From Cupriavidus yeoncheonensis (GTDB lineage: Bacteria; Pseudomonadota; Gammaproteobacteria; Burkholderiales; Burkholderiaceae): a stretch of DNA of 64,000 nt. This document shows, one piece after another, positions 38,001 through 47,584 of the stretch. Within the stretch, counting starts at the first letter, position 1. Every line of letters starts with the position of its first letter. The position numbers and the translations under genes are program-made. The DNA is taken from NCBI RefSeq assembly GCF_905397275.1, contig NZ_CAJPUY010000002.1, positions 186,001 through 250,000 on the forward strand. The letters are read 5' to 3'. The notes beneath the pieces are model-generated. The model was given only the letters and a program-made list of their open reading frames with translations. It did no database searches and was not told the origin of the DNA.

Positions 38001-38533
38001 TGGCATCGTCCACGACCCGTTCCGCCCGCCCGGCACGCCGCAACAACAACAAGGCCTCGGGCAACACCACGCCGCTGCTGTGGATGGCGTTCGCCCTGCT
38101 GGTAGTGGTGCTGGACCAGTTCTTCAAGATCGTCATCGTGCGTACGTTCACGTACGGCGAATCGCGCCCGGTAACGCGCTTCTTCAACCTGGTCCTGGTG
38201 TACAACAAGGGCGCGGCGTTCAGCTTCCTGGCTGATGCCGGTGGCTGGCAGCGCTGGTTCTTCACCGGGCTCGGGCTCGTGGTCGGCGCGTTCATCGTCT
38301 GGCTGCTGTACCGCCATACGGGCCAGCGTCTGTTCTGCTTCGCCGTGTCGCTGATCCTGGGCGGCGCCGTGGGCAACGTGGTCGATCGCGTGGTCTACGG
38401 GCACGTGGTCGACTTCCTCGATTTCTACGTGCGCAACTACCACTGGCCGGCGTTCAACGTCGCCGACTGCGCCATCACCGTGGGCGCGGTACTGCTGATC
38501 GTCGACGAGCTGCGGCGCGTTCGTCGGCACTGA
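38000..38533 (+). CDS. lspA: Lipoprotein signal peptidase II
   Basis: Inner-membrane aspartyl protease that removes signal peptides from prolipoproteins (LivK in this window is a probable client). 177 residues, four membrane segments, catalytic aspartates in [15 protein letters not shown] and [12 protein letters not shown] basic N-terminal extension ([11 protein letters not shown]) precedes the first segment. Translationally coupled to ileS. Confidence 0.96.
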   Translation: MASSTTRSARPARRNNNKASGNTTPLLWMAFALLVVVLDQFFKIVIVRTFTYGESRPVTRFFNLVLVYNKGAAFSFLADAGGWQRWFFTGLGLVVGAFIVWLLYRHTGQRLFCFAVSLILGGAVGNVVDRVVYGHVVDFLDFYVRNYHWPAFNVADCAITVGAVLLIVDELRRVRRH

Positions 38534-38611
38534 GCCGGCACCGAGCCGCCTCCGGCAGCCCCCGCGGGCTGCCGGTATCATGCCGAAACCCCTTTCTCTG
38601 ACGAGTCCCAC

Positions 38612-39814
38612 ATGGATTTGCGCGGCAAGCACATCGTTCTCGGCCTGACCGGCGGCATCGCCTGCTACAAGTCCGCCGAGCTGGTCCGCCTGCTGACCAA
38701 GGCAGGCGCCACAGTACAGGTGGCCATGACCGAGGCGGCGACCCACTTCATCACGCCGGTCACCATGCAAGCCTTGTCGGGGCGCCCGGTGTTCCTGTCG
38801 CAGTGGGATGCGCGGGTCGACAACAACATGGCGCACATCGACCTCTCGCGCGAGGCCGACGCCATCGTGATCGCGCCCGCATCGACCGATTTCCTGGCCA
38901 AGCTGGCCAATGGCCTGTGCGATGACCTGCTCACCACGCTGTGCATCGCGCGCGACTGCCCGCTGCTCGTGGCACCGGCCATGAACCGCCAGATGTGGGC
39001 CGCCGCGCCCACGCAGCGCAACGCGGCGCAGTTGCGGGCGGATGGTGTCGCGATCCTGGGCCCGGGCAGTGGCGACCAGGCTTGCGGCGAAGTCGGCGAC
39101 GGCCGCATGCTGGAACCGGAAGAACTGGTCGATGACATCATTGCCTTCTTCCAGCCCAAGCCGCTGGCCGGCAAGCGTGTATTGATCACCGCGGGCCCGA
39201 CCTTCGAGGCCATCGACCCGGTGCGCGGCATCACCAATCTTTCGTCGGGCAAGATGGGCTTTTCGATCGCCCGCGCCGCGCGCGAAGCCGGCGCCGAGGT
39301 GCTGCTGGTCGCTGGCCCGACCAGCCTGCCCACGCCGCGTGGCGTGGTGCGCACCGATGTGCGCAGCGCTCAGCAGATGCATGACACGGTTCTGGCCCAG
39401 TTGCGCGACGTGAACGTCTTCATCGCGGTCGCGGCCGTGGCCGACTGGCGCCCTGCCGAGGTAGCGCAGCAGAAGCTCAAGAAGGCCAACGATACCGATA
39501 CGCCAACCCTGCAGTTCGTGCAGAACCCGGACATCCTGGCAGCCGTCGCCGCGCGCGCCGATGCGCCCTACTGCGTCGGCTTTGCCGCGGAGAGCGAGAA
39601 CCTGGAGCAGTACGGCGAGCAGAAGCGCCAGCGCAAGGGCGTGCCGCTGCTGGTGGGCAATATCGGCCACCATACCTTCGGCCTCGACGACAACGAGATT
39701 GTGCTGTTCGATGCCGCCGGCATGACCCGGCTGCCGCGCGCCGACAAGCTGACCCTGGCGCGCCAGCTCGTGGCGGCCATCGGCCAGCGCCTGCCGGGCC
39801 GCGGCCAACCCTGA
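38612..39814 (+). CDS. coaBC: Bifunctional phosphopantothenoylcysteine decarboxylase/synthetase
   Basis: Two steps of coenzyme A synthesis. 400 residues: the FMN-binding CoaC half (about 1-185; LGLTGGIACYKSAEL, APAMNRQMW) and CoaB half (about 186-400; VLITAGPTFEAIDPVRGITNLSSGKMG, AAVADWRP, FAAESENLEQYG). 78 bp after lspA. Confidence 0.96.
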   Translation: MDLRGKHIVLGLTGGIACYKSAELVRLLTKAGATVQVAMTEAATHFITPVTMQALSGRPVFLSQWDARVDNNMAHIDLSREADAIVIAPASTDFLAKLANGLCDDLLTTLCIARDCPLLVAPAMNRQMWAAAPTQRNAAQLRADGVAILGPGSGDQACGEVGDGRMLEPEELVDDIIAFFQPKPLAGKRVLITAGPTFEAIDPVRGITNLSSGKMGFSIARAAREAGAEVLLVAGPTSLPTPRGVVRTDVRSAQQMHDTVLAQLRDVNVFIAVAAVADWRPAEVAQQKLKKANDTDTPTLQFVQNPDILAAVAARADAPYCVGFAAESENLEQYGEQKRQRKGVPLLVGNIGHHTFGLDDNEIVLFDAAGMTRLPRADKLTLARQLVAAIGQRLPGRGQP

Positions 39815-39820
39815 CGCATC

Positions 39821-40846
39821 ATGACCGCGAACCGACCCCGGCTGCGCCTGTCCGTGCTCGACCAGAGCCCGGTGATCGCCGGCCACACCGCGCGTGACGC
39901 GCTGGCCGCCACCGTAGAACTGGCGCAGATGGCCGACGCGCTTGGCTACACGCGCTACTGGTGCGCCGAGCACCACGGCCTGCGCGGCGTCTGCAATCCG
40001 GCGCCCGAAGTCATGCTGGCTCGCCTCGGCAGCGTCACGCAGCGCATCCGGCTGGGCTCGGGCGGCGTCATGCTGCCCTACTACAGCCCGTTCAAGGTTG
40101 CCGAGCAGTTCCGCATGCTCGAAGGCCTGTTCCCGAACCGCATCGACCTTGGCGTGGGCCGCGCGCCCGGCGGCGATATGCGCACGGCGCAGGCCGTGGC
40201 AATGGGCCAGTACGACCGTGGCGCGCAGTTCGAGGAGCAGGTGCGCGACCTGTCCTGCCTGCTGCGTGGCGACGTGCCGCCCGGTCACCTGGCCGAGGGC
40301 GTGCTGCTGCAGCCCGTGGTGGATACGAAGCCCGAACTGTGGATACTGGGCTCCAGCGACTACGGCGGCGCGCTGGCCGCGCGCCTGGGGCTGCGGTTCG
40401 CGTTTGCGCATTTCATCAACGCGCACACGGGCCATCATGTCGCACGGCAATACCGCGAGGACTTCCAGCCCGGCTATGAGGCACGGCCCTACAGCGCCGC
40501 CGCGATCTTCGTGATCTGCGCCGACACCGATGCCGAAGCGGCCGAACTGGAACGCGCCGTGGACCTGCGCCGGCTGCAGATGGCCTATGGCGTCAACGCG
40601 CCGATCCCGTCGCTGGAACAGGCTCACAGCCACGTTGCGACCGAGCGCGACCAGCTGATCATCGAGCGCGAGCGCCCGCGCACGATCTGCGGCACGCCCG
40701 AACGCGTGACGGAGCGCATGCTGGCCCTGCGCGAGCAGTTCGCCGCGGACGAGCTGGTCGTGCTGAGCGTGACCGCGACCTACGCTGCCCGGCTGCGCAC
40801 GTACGAACTGCTGGCCGAGGCGTTTGAACTGAATTCCGAAAACTGA
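39821..40846 (+). CDS. LLM-class flavin-dependent oxidoreductase (bacterial luciferase-like)
   Basis: 341 residues with the luciferase-like monooxygenase pattern: LSVLDQSPV at the N-terminus, AEHHGLRG, GSGGVMLPYYSPFKVAEQF, and GTPERVTERM near the C-terminus. It belongs to the MsnO8/YhbW-type family of uncertain substrate. Starts 6 bp after coaBC, so probably cotranscribed between coaBC and dut; no functional link to either is evident. Confidence 0.87.
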   Translation: MTANRPRLRLSVLDQSPVIAGHTARDALAATVELAQMADALGYTRYWCAEHHGLRGVCNPAPEVMLARLGSVTQRIRLGSGGVMLPYYSPFKVAEQFRMLEGLFPNRIDLGVGRAPGGDMRTAQAVAMGQYDRGAQFEEQVRDLSCLLRGDVPPGHLAEGVLLQPVVDTKPELWILGSSDYGGALAARLGLRFAFAHFINAHTGHHVARQYREDFQPGYEARPYSAAAIFVICADTDAEAAELERAVDLRRLQMAYGVNAPIPSLEQAHSHVATERDQLIIERERPRTICGTPERVTERMLALREQFAADELVVLSVTATYAARLRTYELLAEAFELNSEN

Positions 40847-40896
40847 AACCGGCAGGGCAAGCCGCCTTGCCGGAGATTCGCCAAACCGATCCCGAA

Positions 40897-41397
40897 ATGA
40901 GCCAAGAACTGAACCCGTCCGTCGAAATCAAGGTGCTGGATTCCCGCCTGAACGAGTGGGGCCTGCCCGCCTACCAGAGCGACATGGCTGCCGCCATCGA
41001 CCTGCACGCCTGCGTCGACGCGCCGGTGTCGATCGCACCGGGCACCCCCGCGCAGCTGGTGCCGGCCGGCATCGCCGTGCATATGGGCAACCCGTACATG
41101 GCAGCGACCATCGTGCCGCGCTCGGGGCTGGGCCACAAGAAGGGACTGGTGCTGGGCAATTCGATCGGCGTGATCGACGCCGACTACCAGGGCCAGATCA
41201 TGGTCAGCGTGTGGAACCGCAACGCTCCCGGCACCGAGCCCATCGTGATCCAGCCCGGCGAGCGCATCGCGCAGATGATGTTCGTGCCCGTGCTGCGCCC
41301 GGTGTTCACGACGGTGGAAGAATTCTCGGAAAACAGCGAGCGCGGTGCCGGCGGTTTCGGCTCGACCGGCGTGCACCACGCCAAGGCCAGCGCCTGA
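40897..41397 (+). CDS. dut: dUTP diphosphatase (dUTPase)
   Basis: Hydrolyses dUTP to dUMP, keeping uracil out of DNA. 166 residues with motifs IPRSGLGHKKG-type (VPRSGLGHKKGLVLGN), GVIDADYQGQIMVSVWN, RIAQMMF and the C-terminal P-loop-like RGAGGFGSTG. ATG 40897 (MSQELNPSVEIKV) is chosen; the longer frame opens only with a TTG. Close to coaBC, as in many proteobacteria. Confidence 0.96.
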   Translation: MSQELNPSVEIKVLDSRLNEWGLPAYQSDMAAAIDLHACVDAPVSIAPGTPAQLVPAGIAVHMGNPYMAATIVPRSGLGHKKGLVLGNSIGVIDADYQGQIMVSVWNRNAPGTEPIVIQPGERIAQMMFVPVLRPVFTTVEEFSENSERGAGGFGSTGVHHAKASA

Positions 41398-41409
41398 ACC
41401 TGCCGTGCT

Positions 41410-42258
41410 TCAGCCCTGTTGTTCGAACAGCAGGGCTACACCGCCGGCGGCGCTCGCCGGAATCAGGGTCTCCTGCGGCCCGAGGTCCTGGGCAGGAATG
41501 CCAGCCGCGCGCCAGATCTGGCGCGCTTCTGCCAGCGCGCCCGTGCGCAGGCGGATCGCCGCATAGCCGGGCACATCGCGCTGGATGTGCGAGGTGCCGG
41601 TTGCCGCCGCCAGGGCCTGGGGCGTACTGATGACCAGCGTGGCATCATCCACCGCGAGACTGCAGATGTGGTCGCTCAGCTGCGTCATCTCGCCGCCGGT
41701 CAGCTCCGCATAGGCGCGGCCGGTCGCATCCACCAGCGCCGGCGCCACCACCATGAACATCGACGCAATACCCTGCGCGCCATTGGCGTGCCGGATCCAT
41801 TCCGGCCGCCAGAGCAGTTCGGGCGTGCGGTGTTCGCAGACGAAGTAGCGCGCGCCTGGCGCATCGTCCAGCGCCGTGACGCGAAACGTGGCAGCGTGCT
41901 CGCTGCCATCGTCGAGCACCACTGGTCTGGAAAACTCGATCGGCTCGGAGGTATGCCAGCCGCCCTCGCGCAGGCGGGCCGCCGTGCCGAAGGCGTCGGC
42001 GCTCTTGCATGACATGGCCGCACAGCCGCCGCCGCGCACCTGCGCGTCCCAGTAATACTGCCGGCTGGGGCTCGGTGCCGTGACATGGAGCAGCTCGACA
42101 TAGTCGCGCGCCAGCATGATGCAGTGGTTCTGGGAACCCAGCGTGTGATAGCCGCGCGGCGTCAGCGTAAAGCCGAGCCGGCGCCAGGCCTCGGCGCCGG
42201 CATCGAGATCGGGGCAGACCACGACAGCGTGGTCGAACATTTCAGCTTTGCTGGCCAT
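41410..42258 (-). CDS. VOC/glyoxalase-like domain protein
   Basis: 282 residues; the N-terminal pattern MFDHAVVVCPDLDAGAEAWRRLGFTLTPRG with later HCIML and YVELLHV is a glyoxalase-like (PF13468-type) fold, and a second, weaker repeat follows. Substrate unknown. ATG 42258 overlaps the stop of the upstream Bug-type gene by one base (TAATG), so the two are one operon. An imperfect inverted repeat at 41412-41437 spans its stop and the dut side. Confidence 0.82.
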   Translation of the reverse strand: MASKAEMFDHAVVVCPDLDAGAEAWRRLGFTLTPRGYHTLGSQNHCIMLARDYVELLHVTAPSPSRQYYWDAQVRGGGCAAMSCKSADAFGTAARLREGGWHTSEPIEFSRPVVLDDGSEHAATFRVTALDDAPGARYFVCEHRTPELLWRPEWIRHANGAQGIASMFMVVAPALVDATGRAYAELTGGEMTQLSDHICSLAVDDATLVISTPQALAAATGTSHIQRDVPGYAAIRLRTGALAEARQIWRAAGIPAQDLGPQETLIPASAAGGVALLFEQQG

Positions 42259-43268
42259 TACTCGAACTGGATATTGGCTTTGCGCGCCACGGCCTGCCAC
42301 TTGTCGTGCTCATGGCGTACAAGGTTGCCAAGCTCGGCGGGACTGCCGCCGACGATCTCGAAGCCTTGCGCCGCCAGGGCATCGACCACGCGCGGCTGGT
42401 GCAGCGATTCCACCAGCGCATCATGGATGCGGCTCACGGTGGCCGGCGCCATGCCTGCCGGACCGAACACGCCGATCCACGAGTACGCCTCGAACCCGCG
42501 CACGCCCTGCTCCGCCACCGTCGGTACCTGCGGCAACTGCTTCAGCCGGCTGGTGCCCGTAACGCCCAGCACCTTGATGGTCTTGGCCGCGATATGGGCC
42601 TGCACGGCCGCGTAGCTGCTGAAAAAGATGTCGACCTCGTTCGACAGCACGGCCTGCACGGCCGGACCGCCGCCCTTGTACGGCACGTGAAGCATGTGCA
42701 CGCCGGCTTCGGTCGCCAGGGCCTCGGCGGCAAGCTGGTTGAGGCTGCCGATGCCGGATGAGGCATAGCGCACGCCGTCGTGCCTGGCCTTGGCCAGTGC
42801 CACCAGCTCTCGCACATTCGAGGCCGGCAGCGCGGGGTTGGCGGCGATCACGAGCGGAAAGCGTACCAGCTGCGAAATCGGGGTGAAATCGCGGAAGGTG
42901 TCGTAGGGCAGCTGCTTGTAGGCAAACGGGTTGATGGCGTGGGTATCGAAGGCCATCAGGAGGGTATTGCCGTCGCCCTTGGCCCGTGCAACCGTACTGG
43001 AGGCGATCAGCCCGCCCGCCCCCGGCTTGTTGTCGACCACGACCGTCTGGCCCAGCAAGGCCTTGAGGCCCGGCTGCAACTGGCGCGCCACGATATCGAC
43101 GCTGCCACCGGGCGGGAACGGCAGGACCATCGTGATCGGACGGCCGCTGGCGGGCGATTCGGCGGGCGCGCTGGCGGCAACGGCTTGCACCGCGGTGAGC
43201 GGCGTGGCGGCTAATGGCAGGGCTTTGAGCAGCATGCGGCGCAGCCGCGTGCGTTCGGGACGGGACAT
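42258..43268 (-). CDS. Bug-family tripartite tricarboxylate transporter substrate-binding protein
   Basis: Periplasmic receptor, 336 residues. Export signal with RRMLLKALPLAATPLTAVQAVAA, Tat-like but possibly Sec. The Bug pattern is clear: ITMVLPFPPGGSVDIVARQL, VVDNKPGAGGLIAS, VHMLHVPYKGGGPAVQAVLSNEVD. No TctA/TctB membrane genes are adjacent, common for the expanded Bug families of this order. Ligand unknown; the coupled VOC gene hints at an aromatic or carboxylate catabolite. Confidence 0.9.
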   Translation of the reverse strand: MSRPERTRLRRMLLKALPLAATPLTAVQAVAASAPAESPASGRPITMVLPFPPGGSVDIVARQLQPGLKALLGQTVVVDNKPGAGGLIASSTVARAKGDGNTLLMAFDTHAINPFAYKQLPYDTFRDFTPISQLVRFPLVIAANPALPASNVRELVALAKARHDGVRYASSGIGSLNQLAAEALATEAGVHMLHVPYKGGGPAVQAVLSNEVDIFFSSYAAVQAHIAAKTIKVLGVTGTSRLKQLPQVPTVAEQGVRGFEAYSWIGVFGPAGMAPATVSRIHDALVESLHQPRVVDALAAQGFEIVGGSPAELGNLVRHEHDKWQAVARKANIQFE

Positions 43269-43315
43269 CGGTCTTTCAGGAAGAGGCAGCCAGCTGGCTG
43301 CCGGGACAAAAAACA

Positions 43316-43339
43316 AGGGGCGGCATTTCTGCCGCCCCT
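43316..43339 (-). terminator. Terminator after clpA
   Basis: AGGGGCGGCA and TGCCGCCCCT form a 10-bp stem with a loop of four; the minus strand continues TTGTTTTTTG. Confidence 0.88.
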
Positions 43340-43402
43340 GTATTTTGCCCGAGGATGGCCGCAATTGCAGACAATGTCCTCGTGCGACGCTCAGGTCGCC
43401 AC

Positions 43403-45697
43403 TCAGGCCTCCGCGCGCTGCTCGCTTTCCGACTCCGGCGGCTCCGGATCGGCTTCGGAGAAGTCGAGCTTGATCTGGTCCTGTTCGTCGAGATCGACCA
43501 CTACCTTGCCCCCGGACACCAGCTTGCCGAACAGCAACTCGTCGGCCAGGGCCTTGCGGATCATGTCCTGGATCAGGCGCTGCATCGGGCGGGCGCCCAT
43601 CAGCGGATCGAAGCCCTTGTGTGCCAGGAACTTGCGCAGTTTCTCGGTGAAGCTGGCTTCCACCTTCTTCTCGTGAAGCTGCTCTTCCAGTTGCATCAGG
43701 AACTTGTCCACCACGCGCAGGATGATTTCCTCGTCCAGCGAACGGAAGCTGATCATCGCGTCCAGCCGGTTGCGGAACTCCGGCGTGAACATGCGCTTGA
43801 TGTCGGCCATTTCATCGCCCTGCTCGCGCGACGTGGTGAAGCCGATGGTGGCGCGGTTCATGGTCTCCGCCCCCGCGTTGGTGGTCATGATGATGATCAC
43901 GTTGCGGAAATCGGCGCGCCGGCCGTTGTTGTCGGTCAGCGAGCCATGGTCCATGACCTGCAGCAGGATATTGAAGATATCCGGGTGCGCCTTCTCGATT
44001 TCGTCCAGCAGCAGCACGCAGTGCGGCTTCTTGGTGACGGCCTCGGTCAGCAGGCCGCCCTGGTCGAAGCCAACGTATCCCGGCGGCGCGCCGATCAGGC
44101 GGCTGACCGCATGGCGTTCCATGTACTCGGACATGTCGAAGCGCAGCAGCTCGATGCCCATGATGAAGGCAAGCTGCTTGGCGACTTCGGTCTTGCCCAC
44201 GCCCGTGGGGCCCGAGAACAGGAAGGAGCCGATCGGCTTGTCGGTCTTGCCCAGGCCCGCGCGCGACATCTTGATCGCCGAGGCCAGCGCCTCGATGGCC
44301 GGGTCCTGGCCGAACACTACCGATTTCAGGTCGCGCTCCAGCGTCTGCAGCTTGCTGCGGTCGTCCTGGTTCACGCTCTGCGGCGGGATGCGGGCAATGC
44401 GCGAAACGATGTCCTCGATCTCGCCCTTGCCGATGGTCTTCTTCTGCTTCGACTTCGGCAGGATGCGCTGCGCCGCGCCGGCTTCGTCGATCACGTCGAT
44501 CGCCTTGTCAGGCAGGTGACGGTCGGTGATGAAGCGCGCCGACAGTTCGGCCGCCGCGGTCAGCGCCGACGCCGCGTACTTGACGCCGTGGTGCTCCTCG
44601 AAGCGCGACTTCAGGCCACGCAGGATCTGCACGGTCTGGTCGACCGACGGCTCGACCACGTCGATCTTCTGGAAGCGCCGTGACAGCGCCGCGTCTTTCT
44701 CGAAGATGCCGCGGTATTCGGTGAAGGTGGTTGCGCCGATGCACTTGAGCTGGCCCGACGACAGGGCCGGCTTGAGCAGGTTGCTCGCGTCCAGCGTGCC
44801 GCCCGACGCGGCGCCCGCGCCGATCAGCGTGTGGATTTCGTCGATGAAGAGAATCGCGTTCGGGTTGTCCTTCAGCGATTTCAGCACGCCCTTGAGGCGC
44901 TGCTCGAAATCACCGCGGTACTTGGTGCCGGCCAGCAGCGCGCCCATGTCGAGCGAGTACACCGTGGCCTTTTCGAGGATGTCCGGCACCTCGTTCTTGG
45001 TGATGCGCCAGGCCAGGCCTTCCGCAATCGCGGTCTTGCCGACGCCGGCCTCGCCGACCAGCAGCGGGTTGTTCTTGCGCCGGCGGCACAGCACCTGCAC
45101 CACGCGCTCGACTTCGCTTTCGCGGCCGATCAGCGGGTCGATCTTGCCGGCCTTGGCCAGTGAATTCAGGTTCTGGGTGTATTGCTCGAGCGGGCTTTCC
45201 TTGCCGTCGCCGCCTTCGCCTTCGCCCGTGCCATCACCGTGCTTGGCCGGCTCGGACTGATCCTTGCGGATACCGTGGCTGATGAAGTTGACCACGTCCA
45301 GGCGCGTCACGCCCTGCTGCTGCAGGTAGTAGACGGCATGCGAATCCTTCTCGCCGAAGATGGCGACCAGCACGTTGGCGCCAGTCACTTCCTTCTTGCC
45401 GTTGGAGGTCGACTGCACATGCATGATCGCGCGCTGGATCACGCGCTGGAACCCGAGCGTGGGCTGGGTGTCGACCTCATCCGTGCCGGGAACGACCGGT
45501 GTGTTGTCAGCGATGAAATTCTTCAGGCTGGTGCGCAAGTCCTCGATATTGGCCGCGCAGGCGCGCAAGACCTCAGCTGCAGTCGGGTTGTCGAGCAACG
45601 CCAGCAGCAGGTGTTCCACGGTAATGAACTCGTGGCGTGCCTGCCGGGCCTCAACGAACGCCATGTGCAGGCTCACTTCCAATTCTTGCGCAATCAT
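43403..45697 (-). CDS. clpA: ATP-dependent Clp protease ATP-binding subunit ClpA
   Basis: AAA+ unfoldase feeding ClpP; 764 residues. N-domain (1-~145, [14 protein letters not shown]), first AAA module with Walker [14 protein letters not shown], second with [13 protein letters not shown], and the ClpP-binding loop region near 610-620. The ATG at 45697 overlaps the clpS stop by 4 nt (ATGA); a start six codons earlier lies within clpS. Works with the ClpS adaptor on N-degron substrates. Confidence 0.97.
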   Translation of the reverse strand: MIAQELEVSLHMAFVEARQARHEFITVEHLLLALLDNPTAAEVLRACAANIEDLRTSLKNFIADNTPVVPGTDEVDTQPTLGFQRVIQRAIMHVQSTSNGKKEVTGANVLVAIFGEKDSHAVYYLQQQGVTRLDVVNFISHGIRKDQSEPAKHGDGTGEGEGGDGKESPLEQYTQNLNSLAKAGKIDPLIGRESEVERVVQVLCRRRKNNPLLVGEAGVGKTAIAEGLAWRITKNEVPDILEKATVYSLDMGALLAGTKYRGDFEQRLKGVLKSLKDNPNAILFIDEIHTLIGAGAASGGTLDASNLLKPALSSGQLKCIGATTFTEYRGIFEKDAALSRRFQKIDVVEPSVDQTVQILRGLKSRFEEHHGVKYAASALTAAAELSARFITDRHLPDKAIDVIDEAGAAQRILPKSKQKKTIGKGEIEDIVSRIARIPPQSVNQDDRSKLQTLERDLKSVVFGQDPAIEALASAIKMSRAGLGKTDKPIGSFLFSGPTGVGKTEVAKQLAFIMGIELLRFDMSEYMERHAVSRLIGAPPGYVGFDQGGLLTEAVTKKPHCVLLLDEIEKAHPDIFNILLQVMDHGSLTDNNGRRADFRNVIIIMTTNAGAETMNRATIGFTTSREQGDEMADIKRMFTPEFRNRLDAMISFRSLDEEIILRVVDKFLMQLEEQLHEKKVEASFTEKLRKFLAHKGFDPLMGARPMQRLIQDMIRKALADELLFGKLVSGGKVVVDLDEQDQIKLDFSEADPEPPESESEQRAEA

Positions 45698-46020
45698 GCT
45701 TCCTCCATCACGCACTGCAGCGGGTGGCCCGCCTGCCGCGCGTGCGTTGACACCAGCTCGACCTTAGTCGCGGCGATATCTCTGGTGTAGATACCGCAGA
45801 CGCCCTTACCTTCCCGATGAACGGTGAGCATGATCTGCGTCGCCGTTTCACGGTCCCTGCTGAAATACTGTTGCAGGATCATGACTACAAACTCCATCGG
45901 AGTGTAGTCGTCATTGAGCAGCACCACCTTGTACATAGCGGGCGGTTTGAGCGCCTGCTCTTTCCGCTCCAGAATGGTGCCTGCTTCGCGTTGTGGGACA
46001 TTCGCCAGCCGTGTAGCCAT
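45694..46020 (-). CDS. clpS: ATP-dependent Clp protease adaptor ClpS
   Basis: N-degron adaptor of ClpAP, 108 residues. The core [24 protein letters not shown] contains the NDDYTPM substrate pocket; [20 protein letters not shown] follows. TAGAAT lies 6 nt upstream of the ATG and no Shine-Dalgarno is seen, so a leaderless mRNA is possible. Confidence 0.97.
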   Translation of the reverse strand: MATRLANVPQREAGTILERKEQALKPPAMYKVVLLNDDYTPMEFVVMILQQYFSRDRETATQIMLTVHREGKGVCGIYTRDIAATKVELVSTHARQAGHPLQCVMEEA

Positions 46021-46026
46021 GGCTTT

Positions 46027-46032
46027 ATTCTA
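46027..46032 (-). promoter_or_regulatory. -10 element of clpS-clpA next to the start codon
   Basis: TAGAAT on the minus strand, six bases from the clpS ATG; a TTGCAG sits 16 bp further upstream (46054-46049). Predicted transcription start falls on the A of ATG. Confidence 0.5.
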
Positions 46033-46259
46033 ACCCTTACTCGCAACTCTGCAATTTGGGGAACTGTGGCAGGATTCAAGAGCCCTGCCACTCATTCCGC
46101 GTCGTTCGGACAGCGCCAAAGGCACTGCAATGCACGTGGGTGGCGCATGCCGTCGGGCTATCGCCAATGCGCGCCGCTCCCCTGTGCGCCCCCCACACGG
46201 TACCATCAGCCGCCGTCCCATTCCCGCCACACCCTGCCGGGAGTGGGGAATCCGCCAGC

Positions 46260-46288
46260 TTGACAGTGGATTGGTTTGCCAGAAAAAT
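46260..46288 (+). promoter_or_regulatory. Probable promoter of the cold-shock gene, long leader
   Basis: TTGACA (46260-46265), 17 bp, AAAAAT (46283-46288). Transcription would begin near 46296, giving a leader of about 248 nt. The rest of the 46021-46543 gap holds the clpS promoter and no gene I can recognise. Confidence 0.5.
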
Positions 46289-46543
46289 CGGTCGCACACC
46301 GGGTTCAGGCCAGCGAGCCAAGCAAAAGGCCGGACCGGGTGATCCGTGAGCAGGGAGGCTTACGAACAGTGGTGGCAATACTGGCATACATTGGCCGGAA
46401 GCGTCGCCACGCGATTCACCCATGCTGCGTCATTGCCGTCCGCATCCCGAAAGGAAGCGGCTGCCATGGCGCCGCTGCGCGTGTCATCCAGCTGGCCGCA
46501 GGCTTCCCCGCTTTGAAATCTGCTATTTCGTTGGGGGGAGTAT

Positions 46544-46753
46544 ATGGCAAGCGGTATCGTCAAATGGTTCAATGACGCCAAGGGCTTCGGGTTCATCAAG
46601 CCGGACGAAGGCGATGAAGAACTGTTTGCGCACTTTTCGGCAATCCAGATGGCGGGCTTCAAGACGCTCAAGGAAGGTCAGCGCGTCTCGTTCGAGGTGA
46701 CCCAGGGCCCCAAGGGCAAGCAGGCCACCAACATCCAGGACGCCCAGGCCTGA
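46544..46753 (+). CDS. CspA-family cold-shock protein
   Basis: 69-residue single-stranded nucleic-acid binding OB fold, RNA chaperone. RNP1 (KGFGFI) and RNP2 (LFAHFS) are both present in [21 protein letters not shown] very strong GGGGGGAG ribosome site lies 5 nt before the ATG. The predicted long leader would suit temperature-dependent control as in cspA. Confidence 0.96.
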   Translation: MASGIVKWFNDAKGFGFIKPDEGDEELFAHFSAIQMAGFKTLKEGQRVSFEVTQGPKGKQATNIQDAQA

Positions 46754-46920
46754 AGTGCGCCGCGACCGCACCCGGGCCGACAGAGTTCCGGGGTGGTCAC
46801 CAAGGATGCGGGGGGAACTCCCCCGGAACGGGATCCACGAAAAACAGCCTTGCCGCCGCCCTCGGGGCAGTGGCAACGCCGTTGCACGGCTCTCAGCTGC
46901 ACGCTACCGCATCCGACCGA

Positions 46921-46946
46921 AAGCCCGGCCTCGCGCCGGGCTTTCT
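46921..46946. terminator. Hairpin between csp and VOC gene
   Basis: AAGCCCGGC and GCCGGGCTT with a CTCGC loop, followed by TTCT; probable weak terminator for the two convergent genes. Confidence 0.6.
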
Positions 46947-46985
46947 GCATGCTGCGCCAGTGGCGTTGCAGCAAACCCGGACCGC

Positions 46986-47447
46986 TCAGATCCAGCCGTC
47001 GATCTTCAGCCCGCTGGCTTGCTCCGCTTCTTCCCGGCTGACCTGCCGCACGGTCTGTCCGAAGGTCCAGACATGGCCCTCGGGGTCGCGGGCAGTGTAG
47101 ACGCGGTCGCCGTAGAACTGGTCTTCCGGCTCGCTGACGATCACCGCGCCGGCGGCGCGGGCGCGTTCGCAATGCGCGTCCAGCCCGTCCCGCAGGTGGA
47201 CATGGACCGACTGCGTGTTCTTGCCGTTCACGCTGGCGGGGCTTGCCGTGTAGTCGGTCCACTCGCTCCCGATCATCAGGTAGCTGTCACCGAAACGCAT
47301 TTCGGCATGCGCCAGCCGGCCCTGGTCGTCCGTGATGACCATGGTGCGCGCGAAACCGAACGCCTGTTCCAGCCAGTCGAGCGCGCCCAGCGGCTCCCTG
47401 TAGAACAGGGCCGGGGCTAGTGCGGTGCGGCGAAACGGGTCTTCCAT
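46986..47447 (-). CDS. VOC family protein (PhnB/glyoxalase-like)
   Basis: 153 residues of the vicinal-oxygen-chelate fold: LFYREPLGALDWLEQAFGF, AEMRFGDSYLMIG, and RVYTARDPEGHVWTFGQ. It resembles uncharacterised PhnB-type proteins; no catalytic assignment is possible. ATG 47447 is chosen for the GGGAG 8 nt upstream. Confidence 0.85.
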   Translation of the reverse strand: MEDPFRRTALAPALFYREPLGALDWLEQAFGFARTMVITDDQGRLAHAEMRFGDSYLMIGSEWTDYTASPASVNGKNTQSVHVHLRDGLDAHCERARAAGAVIVSEPEDQFYGDRVYTARDPEGHVWTFGQTVRQVSREEAEQASGLKIDGWI

Positions 47448-47510
47448 CTGAGCTCTCCCAGCAATTCCGGACACCTTCACGTTCTAGCCAAGGCGTGCGC
47501 GCCAGGCAAG

Positions 47511-47548
47511 AAAAACCCCGGCAGCCGCATGGCGGTGCCGGGGCTTTT
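47511..47548. terminator. Terminator between icd and the VOC gene
   Basis: CCCCGGCA (47516-47523) and TGCCGGGG (47536-47543) enclose a second small stem; A5 on the left gives a T-tract for the minus strand (icd), and CTTTT follows on the right. Confidence 0.85.
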
Positions 47549-47584
47549 GCATGCAGGCGCGCTGGCGCCTGCCGGACCTGTGGA

